DNA of 64,000 nucleotides, from the NCBI GenBank assembly GCA_021613375.1, contig CM038716.1, positions 11,061,167 through 11,125,166 on the forward strand, written 5' to 3'. Below are positions 26,031 to 38,892 of the stretch, piece after piece. The position numbers were made by a program, and so were the translations under genes. Numbering within the stretch: position 1 is the stretch's first letter; the number at the start of each line of letters is the position of its first letter. Below the pieces are notes generated by a model that searched no databases, had not been told where the DNA came from, and worked only from the letters and a program-made list of their open reading frames with translations. The stretch is from Megaleporinus macrocephalus. Its lineage: Eukaryota; Chordata; Actinopteri; Characiformes; Anostomidae.

Positions 26031-26560
26031 TGAGTGGCCTATCAGTCACAATAAGAGTTCATTTAACTACCAGCAATAGAAAAGACCCCAGAACGTCTAG
26101 TTAACGTACAAATGGGATCTAGATATACCCTTATGGCTGTTGCAAATGGCATGTTATAAAATTCTTATATTTTACTTGTATCGTCCCATTTTTATCTTAA
26201 GATTTCAATGTTTACCTTCACCAAACTTCATGTATCTTGGGGGCTATTTAAGATAAGCTCTTATATTCACTGCACACATACTGAAAGATACTATAAAGAA
26301 CAACGGTTCCACATTATTTAATACCAGGACTGTTTTCAATGAACTTAAGAGTTAGACACGTCACAAAATACACACACACACACATATGCCACAGGGGGTT
26401 CTCCATGTTGATGGTGATTGTTTTGTAAATTGTCTTTACTGTGCACCCTTCATAAAGTTCACAGAGCTCCAAGCAACAATCTACGCATGTAAACTACTCT
26501 TATTTGCTACCTGGCGGCTATTGGCCCACACAGAATCAGCGGACTGAATACAAATAAACT
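26030..26560 (+). repeat. Compound-locus trailer and leader, copy 4
   Basis: The trailer text (gtggcctatcagtcacaata) is followed by a fourth leader ('tcactgcacacatactgaaa', 'ccacattatttaataccagg', 'gattgttttgtaaattgtct', 'ggcggctattggcccacaca'). After this leader only a few degraded units follow (26560-26690). This copy therefore never expanded or has collapsed. Confidence 0.8.
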
Positions 26561-26744
26561 AGCCCTGTATCCCATCTCCATCTCCATCTTTATATCCCTA
26601 CCAACGGGCCAGCCCTGTCTCCTTAGCTCTACGTCCCTAGAATTGTTCTAGAATTTAGAATTTACCAATGAACTAAACCTGTATCCCCATTGCATAAAAG
26701 ATGGGTTCTTTAGAGAATATCAAGTGTCCCACTGTTTGCAGGTT

Positions 26745-26945
26745 TGGCATCGTCTAATGGTGCTGGGGCACAACATTCTATGGCATATGGTGGTCTATGG
26801 TGCTGGGGCCCAATATGTTATGGCCTATGATGGTCTATGGTGCTGGGGCCCAATATGCTATAATCTATGGTGATCTATGGTGCTGGGGCCCAATATACTA
26901 TGGTTTATGATGGTCTATGGGGCTCTACGGTGCTGGGGCCCAAGG
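26745..26945. repeat. Short ~55-bp tandem repeat
   Basis: Four to five imperfect copies around TCTATGGTGCTGGGGCCCAA followed by 'tatgctatgg'. Confidence 0.8.
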
Positions 26946-26949
26946 TACC

Positions 26950-28100
26950 CCTGCAGTGAGCTAGGTATAGATGAAACTATAAAGAGCTATGAACATTAGA
27001 AGACATTTTAGAAGACTTAATATTAGTTGATATTGGCTAGCTAGGCATGTTCCTGCAATATCATTAATACAAGATAAATAATCTGCCGATACAGTGAGAT
27101 CATTTGGCTTAAAACAAAGAACTAATGACTAGTTAAAGCAACTTATACAAGTTAAAACAAGTTATATCAACTAGATATGAGATCACCTGATTTTTCAACA
27201 ATGAATGGGCTCCCATTGCAAAAATTATTATGAAAATGCAATTATTTTAATTACTTGATATTAATAAGTCTCAAATAAACTGATAATCTCAGGGTATTCC
27301 ACTCTGCTCAGGATTATAACTAATAAATCATTTTAAATATTATCTCCAAATTCTGAAATAATAATGTCATAGCATTTTGAGCAACTTTCATTGTTTTAAT
27401 CTAAGATAATCTAAGTGTATGGCATAAAGTACTGAAGTCACAGCATTTTTTATATATGTTCTCATTCTTATGCTATAGTACATCACAATTATGTGATACT
27501 AAAGTATAATTATGAGATATGACCATCTAGTAAAACATGAAATACATGTCAAACCTTTCATTTGTTGCCTAAATGTAAAATTCAGCAGATGAACAATCAT
27601 TTTGTAGTAACGTGTGTTCTCTGTAAACAATGTATCATGTGACCGGGGTGCCCAAACTTTTGCATGCGACTGTAAATAGACGCTGGGTCTGTCTGTGTAG
27701 TGTTAATGGACACTGACTGGTGAGGTATGTTGGCAGTAATTGGATCTTTCTGTCAATATGATTGTATCAGTATCACTTTCTGAAGTATCGTCCACCTCTA
27801 ACTTTAATCAGAATCAAGAATATCAGCCTTTAATTCTTCAAGTGAATCAATTTGTAGATTATTCTTAATATGCAACAGCTTCGCAGCCTCATTTACAGTT
27901 GCATGCAAAAGTTTGGGCACCACTGGTCAAATCTCAGGTTCTGTAGTGAAGGTAACTTAACACATAATCTACAATGAACTCATTATAGGCGCCCAATAAA
28001 GATTTTACCCCCATCTTTCAGTGTCAAACTCTTCTAGGACCACCATGTGATCTACTCCATGTGGAGTCATAAATAAAGCAAATGAATTGTAGGGTTAACA
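26950..28100. other. AT-rich upstream region with element ends
   Basis: No gene was seen. At 27640-27672 the text GGTGCCCAAACTTTTGCATG forms one terminal repeat, and at 27897-27925 the complementary form (CATGCAAAAGTTTGGGCACC) forms another. They are the right end and left end of two copies of a DNA element, with about 225 bp between. Motifs around 'gaagtcacagcattttt' (27437) recur in intron 1 (29280). Confidence 0.55.
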
Positions 28101-28418
28101 GCCCCAGGAGATAACCAGGACCAGGACTGGGCACCCGGGCTGGGCTAGTGTGAGTTCTACACTTGGAGAATGGGCGGTGGAAAGTTTAGCTCCTGCACAA
28201 CAAAGGTTCTGTATGCAAAACAACCCACGAGCATCACCTCCAGCCTTCAAAGCAGAGTGGAAAGTTTACGCTGAGAGCAGTGCAGACATAGGGGTGGTGA
28301 CAGAGGCTGAAAAAAAAAGAGTCTTGTCCACGTTGGGTACTGTTGTGTCGTCTGGAGAACGTTGACCATAGCCAAAGTTGAGCATTTGCGGAAATGGGTA
28401 GGTGGGTCTTGGCACTGG

Positions 28419-28467
28419 CCCCGCCCACCCCCCTCTCCATGTGAAAGCTGGTTTGGTGATATAAACA
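28419..28467 (+). promoter_or_regulatory. Putative core promoter of the ClC-2-like gene
   Basis: A GC box (CCCCGCCC, 28419-28426) lies about 33 bp before a TATA-like GATATAAAC (28459-28467). The TATA-like box is about 95 bp upstream of the start ATG, giving room for a short 5' UTR starting near 28490. It is placed by motif and spacing only. Confidence 0.5.
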
Positions 28468-28560
28468 CCACGGTCCTACAGCTGTAGACGGCATCCTCAT
28501 ACAGGTCCAGACTGTCCTCAAGTTCATTCGCTTCTATCGCCGTGACTACGGGTTACCGTC

Positions 28561-28614
28561 ATGGCCGAAAGTGTCTCGGAGAAGACGGCGCTGCAGGGTG
28601 CTGGTGAGCCGTTG
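28561..28614 (+). CDS. clcn2c: clcn2-like exon 1 (start)
   Basis: Codes for residues 1-18, [18 protein letters not shown]. The ATG has a G at +4 and is the first in the presumed mRNA. The donor TTG|GTGAGT ends in phase 0. A second GTGAGC at 28604 could act as an alternative donor but would break the frame into exon 2. Confidence 0.75.
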
Positions 28615-31600
28615 GTGAGTTCACTCATTCTTGTCATAATTAGTCATAGTGTGTAAAACAATTTCTCAGATTTTGGTGATACTATGACTTTATGTCTCTT
28701 TAAGACAAATTTGAGATATTAGGTCAAGACTATGAGATATTATGTCATTATAAGATATTGGGAATAATAAGATAATATGGTGGAGGTTGATACAATAAAA
28801 ACTTTATAGCATTTTCAGCAACTTTCATAGTTTTAAGATATTAAGATAATTAATTAAGTCATGAAAATGAGCCAACATCCTAATTCTGAGATAGTGGTGT
28901 ACTGTAAATGTAAGAAAATCTAAGTTTATTTATTTAATTTATTTAATTTTATTTATCTATTATTTGTAAAAGAAAAAAAATCTTTCTTTAATTTTATTTA
29001 CTTCAACGTATATTATTATACTTTATATTTTTTTATATTATTATTTGTTTTTTGTTATCTTTATCTATTGGTGAATGGAGGAACAGCAAAGTAAGAATTT
29101 CATTGTACAGTGTAACTGTTTCTGCTGGGCATATGACAATAAAACTCTTGAATCTTGAATCTTGAAATACTAGTCACAGCATCTCATTAGTAAGTCATGA
29201 ATATGAGATGACATCATAATTATGAGATAGTAATGTCCTTTAAATGTAAAATAATCTAAGTGTATGGCATGAAATACTGAAGTCACAGTATCTTGTTATT
29301 AAGGTGTATTAGGTCACAATTATGAGATATTTAAACATAATTACAAGATAGTAGCTCCAAATTTTGAGATAATATGTGTACACAGTGTATGTAGCATAGC
29401 GCCTTGAGAAACATTCTCATTATTAGGATTCAAAATTTTATTAAGTCAAAATTATATATAATTATAATCAAATATATAATATTTTATATAAATTTTATTG
29501 ATGTTAGTGTTCACCAACTGTTCACCAACTACAAATTGCATCACAATTTAGAGCCAATTTAAATTTTTCACCTACTATCTCATAATAATGACTTAATTTC
29601 TGATAATTATAGGTTATGATCACACAGTTTTGACCAGTTTATTTCTCAAATGTTTCCTCAGCATCTCACAATTGTGACTTAATATGTCATAATACAACTT
29701 TCTTAAAATGCTATGACTTTAGTGTTTTATCTCAAAGTATCTCATAATTCTTTCACAATGTTGACCTACTGTCTTATAATTATGATAATATATTATAATA
29801 ATGATTGAATATATCGTAATCACAGGATATTTTCTTACAATGTAAATCTACGATCAAAATAATTATATTATATTATATTATATTATATTATATTATATTA
29901 TATTATATTATATTATATTATATTATATTATATAATTCTATGAGAATTGTATCCCATACACTTAGTATCTTGTACCTAACCAGTTATTAGTTGTATTAAA
30001 AGGTATGGGATAAAATTCTTAAGTCATAGCACTTTCTTGTTCTTAAAATATTTTAAGTCACAATTATGAGATACTAAATCATCATTATCACATGTTTTGT
30101 CACAATTTTGAGATATTATTATTATGATATATTTTGTCACAATTATGAGATACTAAATCATCATCACACATTTTGTTATAATTATTAATTTACAATTCAA
30201 TATTTTATCACAATTATAAGATGTGGGTTGATTATTAATCTTATTTTTTAATCTTCCTGTTTAACAGATGTATACAGACGAGCCAGAAAAGACGAACATG
30301 GTCAGCCGGAAGAAGTCGCAGGAGTCCGCCCAACGTCAAGGGGGGAGGCTCAAATGTGAGTGACCACAGTGCATCCACAACTGCATCCATGTTCGATGCC
30401 TTTTAGTCGAATGTTGTACTGAAGGCACATGGAACAGGATTAACTTCACAACCGTATGGGATATCAACAAAATTCAGATTCCATGTAAAACTATAGAGGT
30501 GGATGTTTCTGACCAGTTCTGGCAACATCGAGAATTTATTATTGGGATATTGCCTAATTAATAAATCGGGATAATGTTCCTGACCTTAAATCCAGAGCCT
30601 GATAGAACACCTTTGGGATGAATTAGAGCGAAGACTGTGAGCCAGACCTTCTCGTCCAACATCAGTATCCGACCTCACTAATGTTCTTCTAGAAGAACAG
30701 CCAAACATTCCCATACACTCTCCTAAACCGTGTGGAGAGACTTCCCAGAAGAGTTGAAGCTGTCATAGCTGCAAAGGTTGGGTCGACATCATATTAAACC
30801 CTATGGGTTAAGAATGGGACGTCACTCACGTTCTTTCAGCAATATAGTGTATGTTTTAGGGAGGCTACATTCGAAGGTCTATTGGAGAATAAGAGGATAA
30901 ACAGAATCTGCTAAATGTAATGTAAGCATGTTGTCTTGCTCTCTAGTGTCAGTATTTGATAAGGGCTGCTTTAGAAGCAGAAGTCTCTGTTTACTCATGA
31001 GTCCACACACTCAGGGCACCTCTGTACAGCCTTTCCTGGTATGACTTTGGTTGTTTTGGGTGAAGAACATGTTTCTCAGAGATTTGCAGCTGGAATCCAC
31101 CGTTTTCCACTGCTGTTCTATCAACACCAGGGATGCATGGCTATATCCATAAGTCTTCTGAGGTCAATGCTGTCTGCTCCCGGGTCCTCCTCACAGCAGG
31201 AGTTAACACAAAAACTGTGTGGTTGTTGTTTAAAAAGCGTTCATGCTGTGGTGTCAATGAAAACATTACAATAAGGATCAAATGAGAACAAGCAGCAGGA
31301 GGCTGAGGATGATGTGGGTTCTTTATTCTTTGAAGTTTAAGTGACTCGTGACTTGTTTTTATGTGAAACAACTCTGAAGTCTGGACACTCGTTAGGCCTT
31401 AATTGACACGAGGCCGTTTAGCTCCACCCACTCAGTGTAAAGAAGTTTAGCTCCATTTAATCAGTCTAAAGCAGTTTAGCTCCACTCAGTCTACAGCAGT
31501 TTAGCTCCACCCATTCAGCCTACAGCAGTTTAGCTCCACCCATTCAGTCTAAAACAGTTTAGCTCCACTCAGTCTAAAGCAGTTTAGCTCCACCCATTCA

Positions 31601-34600
31601 GCCTACAGCAGTTATGCTCCACCCATTCAGCCTAAAGCAGTTTAGCCCCACTCAATCAGTCTAAAGCAGTTTAGCTCCACCCATTCAGCCTACAGTAGTT
31701 AAGCTCCACCCACTCAGTGTAAAGCAGTTTAGCTCCATTTAATCAGCCTAAAGCGTTTTAGCTCCACCCATTCAGCTTACAGCAGTTTAGCCCCACCCAT
31801 TCAATCTACAGCAGTTTAGCTCCACCTATTCAGTCTACAGCAGTTTAGCTCCACCCATTCAGCCTACAGTAGTTAAGCTCCACCCACTCAGCCTAAGGCA
31901 GTTTAGCTCCACCCACTCAGAGTAAAGCAGTTTAGCTCCATTTAATCAGTCTAAAGCAGTTTAGCTCCACTCAATTTAAAACAGTTTAGCTCCACCCATT
32001 CAGCCTACAGCAGTTTAGCTCCACCCATTCAGCCTACAGCAGTTTAGCTCCACCCATTCAGTCTACAGCAATTTAGCTCCTCCCATTCAGCCTACAGCCA
32101 TTTAACTCCAGCCATTCAGTCTACAGAAGTTAAGCTCCACCCATTCAGTCTAAAGCAGTTTAGCTCCACTTATTCAGCCTACAGTAGTTTAGCTCCACCC
32201 ATTCAGTCTACAGCAGTTTAGCTTCAACCCATTTATCCTGCAGCAGTTTAGCTCCACCTATTCAGTCTACAACAGTTTAGCTCCACCCATTCAGCCTACA
32301 GCAGTTTAGCTCCACCCATTCAGCCTACAGCAGTTTAGCTTCACCCATTCAGCCTACAGCAGTTTAGCTCCACCCATTCAGCCTACAGCAGTTTAGCTTC
32401 AACCCATTCATCCTGCAGAAGTTTAGCTCCACCTATTCTGTCTACAACAGTTTAGCTCCACCCATTCAGCCTACAGCAGTTTAGCTCGACCCATTCAGCC
32501 TACAGCAGTTTAGCTTCAACCAATCAGTCTACAGCAGTTTAGCTCCACCCATTCAGTCTACAGAAGTTAAGCTCCACCCATTCAGTCTAAAGCAGTTTAG
32601 CTCCACTCATTCAGCCTACAGCAGTTTAGCTCCACTTATTCAGCCTACAGCAGTTTAGCTTCAACCAATCAGTCAACAGCAAGTTAGCTCCGCCCAACTA
32701 CTAGGTTGAGAGTGGACCATCACCCAGAAAATATCCAGCCGTGAGCAGTTCTCTGGTCAGGAGCTACTACAAACTGTGCTGATGAACTACAGTCTTGGTG
32801 GAGATATAAAGATGAGATGCTAACTGAGTGGTCAGTGAGTGTATTGTTTGCCTTGTCTCCACAGTCTGTAGCCCACCATGGCGGAAGTTCTTCTTGTGGC
32901 ACCTGGGAGAAGACTGGGTCCTTTTGATCCTGCTGGGAATCATCCCAGCCGTATTTAGCTGGGCCATGGACTACGGCATTGAATTCTTCCAACACAGTAA
33001 GTCCAGCTTTTCACAATGTTCTAATGCAAAGCGGGCGTGTCTCAGCATAAAGCTCGGCAGTGTGCAGTGACGGCTGATCCAAATATTGGATGGAAGGCCT
33101 AAAAGCAGAAGTCAGACCCTGTAGCATCACGTCTGAGAGCCACTTCACAGCCACAGCAGTGAATCACTGAACTGGGCCGCCCAGCGAACTATAAATTAGA
33201 CTTGGAAATGTAAATGTTGACGTGTACCACCAACTACCACAGCTAAAAATAACTTACCTGAATGTCTGTCCACTCGGTTATGATTCTAGAACTTTCCTTG
33301 AGAAAGAGAGAAGGTGTTTATATGTGCAAACGCAAGTGGCAAATAATTCTAAATTCAATTCGAAGCTTGAGCCACAGGGCTCTAATGCTAGCTAATCTAG
33401 CTAACATTAGCACCACTGGTAAAAGCCAAACTGGTTCTATTTTGATCTCCCTGATAAAACTATGGTGTTTTAGGGGGTGTTTCTTGATATGAAGCCACAT
33501 ATTTGTGTTTGGGTTGTCAGGCTTTTCGGTCAAACAAGGGCTGACGAAGATATTTAGACATGGTTTAGCTAAATGCTACTTTCTCATTAGCTGGGCAGCA
33601 CATAAAAACAGCAAGCAGATGAAGATGTGGGTTTATAGCAAGGAACAGCCTATTAAACCCAATGGTTTATCAAGAAGATCCACAAAGGACCACTGGTGGG
33701 CTAGATTAACTAGCTAACTAACATTAGAGCCCACTGATTTTAGTTTCTCTTCATTGGTGAATAGGCAGAACCTCAGTGGCTCAGTAGAGACTTAATAGAG
33801 ACCCAGTAGAGACTATGTAGAGGTTCAGTAGAGACTCAGACCTGGACATGTTAACAAGCCGAATTAAATTAGACCCATTTTAACCCACAATCGTGTCTGA
33901 ATGAACAAATAACCAACTGTGGAATTGTGATTTAAGTTTAGGGGTCTGTGGGTATCTGTGGCCCCGGAAATGGCTCTTTACACCAGACTTAATAACCAGA
34001 TTACAAGCAGTTAGAAGCCTCAGACGTCCACATACAACTATGTGCTAACATAATACTGAAAATCCCATACAAAATAGAAAAAAAATGTAAAGTTCATTTT
34101 ATTAACTCTGATACTGAACCATGAAACAATTGCCCAAAAATTCAAATTCTTTGACAATTGAGTGTTTATTAGGCAATAAATAAAAATAATAACAAATATT
34201 TAAAATAATTTTAAATAATAATAATTGATTATTACATAAATAACAATTAAAAAATACATATATGAAAGCACACAGAACACGTTTTAACCCCTTTATACTC
34301 TGAGATTATATACAATGTTTAGTCATTTCTAACTTAGAAGAGAACATTTGTCCACAGTGTTCTACATGTTTTGTAGCTACTACAGTATCTACTGTATCAA
34401 GTGTTTTAAGAAAACAATGATAATGATAGTGATGATTTACAGCTCTCAAAAACTAACAAATATGATTTTCTTGGCATTAAAGGGTTAAGTACACTCAAGT
34501 AAAGTTGAAGTATGCTTGTTTTCCAAGTTTACTTTATGTAGTAGGTATACTAATATCAGTGTACTATTAGTAAACCTGTATGTGTACTATTTTAATACTA

Positions 34601-34974
34601 TATAATTAATTTAATTGAAAATATATGTATGCTTTAAATGTAAGTGTGGTAAACTTTGAGTACATAACTACTTTACATCTTTTGAACTGCAACTACACTA
34701 AAAGTAAATTTATAGGTATATACTGTAAGTTTCTATCATTCATCTTCTAAGCCACAGAGACATACAGGAATACATGTAAGTTTTCTTAGAACTAAACTTA
34801 TAGATAATACTTATAGTACTATAGTATATGCTACTATAGTATATACAAAGTAAACTGAAAGTAAAGTCACTTATTCCTTGGTTTAAAAGAAAGTAAATAA
34901 TAATATTACACCTGAATAAACTTCTTTGCAACAACATGCTGATAGAAACTGGCATAATCAGCATTTTTTGCACA

Positions 34975-35012
<38 letters not shown>

Positions 35013-36300
35013 TACACTCTCAGTCACTTGAATAACCTCTTTTTTGTAAATGTTTACCTCCTCTACATACCATAAGGATTCATTCAGTTGAACAGTTATA
35101 GATCCATCTCAGATATGATCCTGTGATATTAGATATGATCTTGTGATCTTAGATATGATCTTAGATATGATCTTGTGATCTTAGATATGGTCTTGTGGTT
35201 TTAGATATGATCTTGTGATCTTAGATGTGATCTTGTGATGTTATATATTATCCTAGATGTGATCTTGTGATCTTAGATGTGATCTTGTGATCTTAGATGT
35301 GATCTTGTGATGTTATATATTATCCTAGATGTGATCTTGTGATCTTAGATGTGATCTTGTGATCTTAGATGTGATCTTGTGATGTTATATATTATCCTAG
35401 ATGTGATCTTGTGATCTTAGATGTGATCTTGTGATGTTATATATTATCCTAGATGTGATCTTGTGATCTTAGATATGATCTTGTGATCTTAGATGTGATC
35501 TTGTGATGTTATATATTATCCTAGATGTGATCTTGTGATCTTAGATATGATCTTGTGATCTTAGATGTGATCTTGTGATGTTATATATTATCCTAGATGT
35601 GATCTTGTGATCTTAGATATGATCTTGTGATTTTAGATTTGATCTTGTGATCTTAGATATGATCTTGTGATTTTAGATGTGATCTTGTGTTTTAGATATG
35701 ATCTTGTGATTTTAGATTTGATCTTGTGATCTTAGATATGATCTTGTGATTTTAGATGTGATCTTGTGTTTTAGATGTGATCTTGTGATGTTAGATGTGA
35801 ACTGTGGTTCCTCGTCTCCGTGTGTAGGTACTATGTGGCTGTTTGAGAAAGCACACAGTAACGTGTTCCTGCAGTACCTGGCCTGGGTCTCTATCCCTGT
35901 TCTGCTGATCATCTTTGCAGCGGGCTTCACCTACCTCGTGGGTCCCCAAGCTGCAGGTAAAACATGCACTCCAGTAGCTTTGGGGGGGTTTATCTGGTCT
36001 GAGAAGCTTTAGAACTTCTGTTCATTACGACAGGCTGAAACGTGTGTGATATACATTTAAAACTCTGTAATAACAGGATCTGGAATTCCGGAGATGAAGG
36101 TCATTGTAAAAGGAGTCAACGTCAAAGATCATCTCAGCCTGAACACCATGTTAGCCAAACTCGTCGGTCTCACCTGCTCAATGGGCAGCGGCATGCCACT
36201 GGGCAAGGAGGTACACACACACACACACACTCACACACACACACACTCACACACAGACACACACAGACACACACACACTCACACACAGACACAGACACAA

Positions 36301-36332
<32 letters not shown>

Positions 36333-36356
36333 ACACTCACATACATACACACACAG

Positions 36357-36388
<32 letters not shown>

Positions 36389-36599
36389 AAACACACACAC
36401 CCACAAACACACACTCACACACACTCACATACATACACACACACACTCACACACAGACACACACACACTCACACACAGACACAAACACACACACACACAC
36501 ACACACAAACACACACTCACACACACTCACATACATACACACACAGACACACACACACACACACACATAAACACACACACCACACACACAGACACAAAC

Positions 36600-36651
<52 letters not shown>

Positions 36652-36834
36652 ACTCACACACACCACACATAGACACACACAGACACAAACACACACACCG
36701 ACAAACACACACACACACTCACACACACTTTCACACAAACACACACACACACACACACACTCACATACATACACACACAGACACACACACACACACAAAA
36801 ACACACACACACACTCACATACATACACACATAG

Positions 36835-36867
<33 letters not shown>

Positions 36868-37499
36868 CACACACACAGACACAAACACACTCACACACAC
36901 ACACATACACACACACACACACACACAGACACATGTACAAACACACACAGACACTTACTTACACACACAGACACTCATTTACACTCATATACACACTTTC
37001 ACACAAACACACACACACATAAACGTTTAAATAGGTCGTTTATTAAGATGAGCTTCAACACAATCAACATTTCCAGCATTCTCGGCTCACAGCAGTGAAA
37101 ATCACGAGACGTCTTAAACGCTATTTGCCACCAGAGGGCGGTGTAGAGCTTAGGTCTCACATTTTATCCAGAGTTTCATGTCTGTCCAGTCCAAAAAAAA
37201 CAAAACATGTCAAAAATAAGGCATTAAATAATAACAGCTTAAATAATTAATTGAATTATTTGACTGGAATGTCATCCCTAACACACAGGCACACACACAC
37301 ATACATACACACACACATACACACTCACTCACTCAGCTTACAGTATCTATGTTTAGGCTTTGAGGCATGTAACATTGTATTTGTGTTACTAAAATGTTCA
37401 TTGCTGTCCAAAGAAAAACATGTATCTCTAAAATGGTAATGGTCTTTAGTTCCATTCGTCCATTCTTGAAGAAGTGGTATATAGTGATATATTCAAGTG

Positions 37500-37538
<39 letters not shown>

Positions 37539-38854
37539 AGCTTTGTGCATTGTGTTATATCGATTTCTGTCAGTAATTTTAAGATGTGTCTGGTTGTGCA
37601 GTCGGTGCTGCAATCTGATTTTCTTTTCTCGCTGTACTAGAGCCCCTTCGTGCACATCGGAGGTATTTGTGCTGCACAGCTGAACAGGTTTGCGGCGTTC
37701 CTTGGCAAAGTTAAGGAGGTAACTAATTAATAATAATTAGTTAACTAATCATTTTTCTTTAATTGGGTTTTGTTTGCCTGATTAACCCTAGACACAATTC
37801 ACTCTTAAACAAATTTCCACTGGTATCATTTCAAAACTGTAAGATCTATGATGTTTCCATGAATGCTTTGTTGGCCTTATATTAGTAACACTGGGATGGT
37901 ATACAAGGCAGCGTACATTGGTATGTAGTACCAGCTACCAGAGTCCAGTGGTGGACTTTTACACCACTCCAGAGTCCAGTGGTGGAGCTTTATTCAACTC
38001 CATAATCCAGTGGTGGAGCTTTACACCACTACAGAGTCCAGTGCTGGAGCTTTACACCACTCTAGAGTTCAGTGGTGGAGCTTTAAACCACTCCAGAGTA
38101 CAGTGGTAGAGCTTTCCACCACTCCATAGTCCAGTGGTAGAGCTTTCCACCACTCCAGAGTCCAGTGGTAGAGCTTTCCACAACTCTAGAGTCCAGTGGT
38201 GGAGCTTAACACCCCTCCGGATGGACAGCTCTTGCGCTGATGTTACTTGAATTTAACTCTATAGTGAGTGGTGCTACAGGGGACAGGTACTATAGTGGCC
38301 TTTCTGTGAGTTTGATTGGTCTATCACTTCATGGCTTAGCTGCTGTTGCTCTTAGATGCTTCCATTTAACAATAATAGCACTTACGGTTGTCTAGAGCAA
38401 CTCTAGCAGGGCAGAAATTTCACATCCTGTAACAGTGCCAGGTCACTGAGTTCTTCAGTACAAAACATTCTACTACCAGTGCACTGACTGAATACTTATT
38501 GTTTTGTGGTCCGTGTGTGTTTGTGTGCTAGAGTGAATCTCAGAGGATTGAGTTGGTGATATCTGGCTGCGCTGTTGGGCTTGCAACTACTTTCGGCTCC
38601 CCAGCTGGAGGTGAGTGTATAAGTGATGTGTGTATCTGTGTGTTTTTCATCTTGTGATGCAACTATGACATATATGTAAATTTTTATAGACTCTATTAAA
38701 TAACATATTCATTATAAAATAATAATAAAATAATCAGAATAAGTCTCATATAAATCTCAATAAACGGACCTTAATAGCTTGGAAAGAATTCTGGTTCCAT
38801 AGACTTCCATTGAAAATAAAGACTGTTGATGTTTTGGAGATATGTGTGTATATA

Positions 38855-38892
<38 letters not shown>

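Larger units (their letters stand above)
28640..30240. repeat. Intron 1: degenerate AT-rich repeats
   Basis: Dispersed copies of text like 'attatgagatactaa' in both orientations fill intron 1. The same words occur upstream of the promoter (27300-27560), so exon 1 is embedded in one repeat-rich block. Confidence 0.6.

Noticed and set aside
28150..28365. 71-codon frame upstream of the gene (and minus-strand frames opposite)
   Set aside because: It lies in the presumed promoter region, lacks splice links to exon 2 and resembles no protein I know. Exon 1 at 28561 fits the ClC-2 pattern.
36077..36210. Assignment to ClC-K (kidney-type) channel
   Set aside because: ClC-K channels lack the gating glutamate, but this protein has GKE and ClC-2-like text ([21 protein letters not shown]).
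36042..37022. 326-codon frame (His/Thr) and Cys/Val frames on the other strand
   Set aside because: CA microsatellite in intron 5. The first part overlaps exon 5 in a wrong frame.
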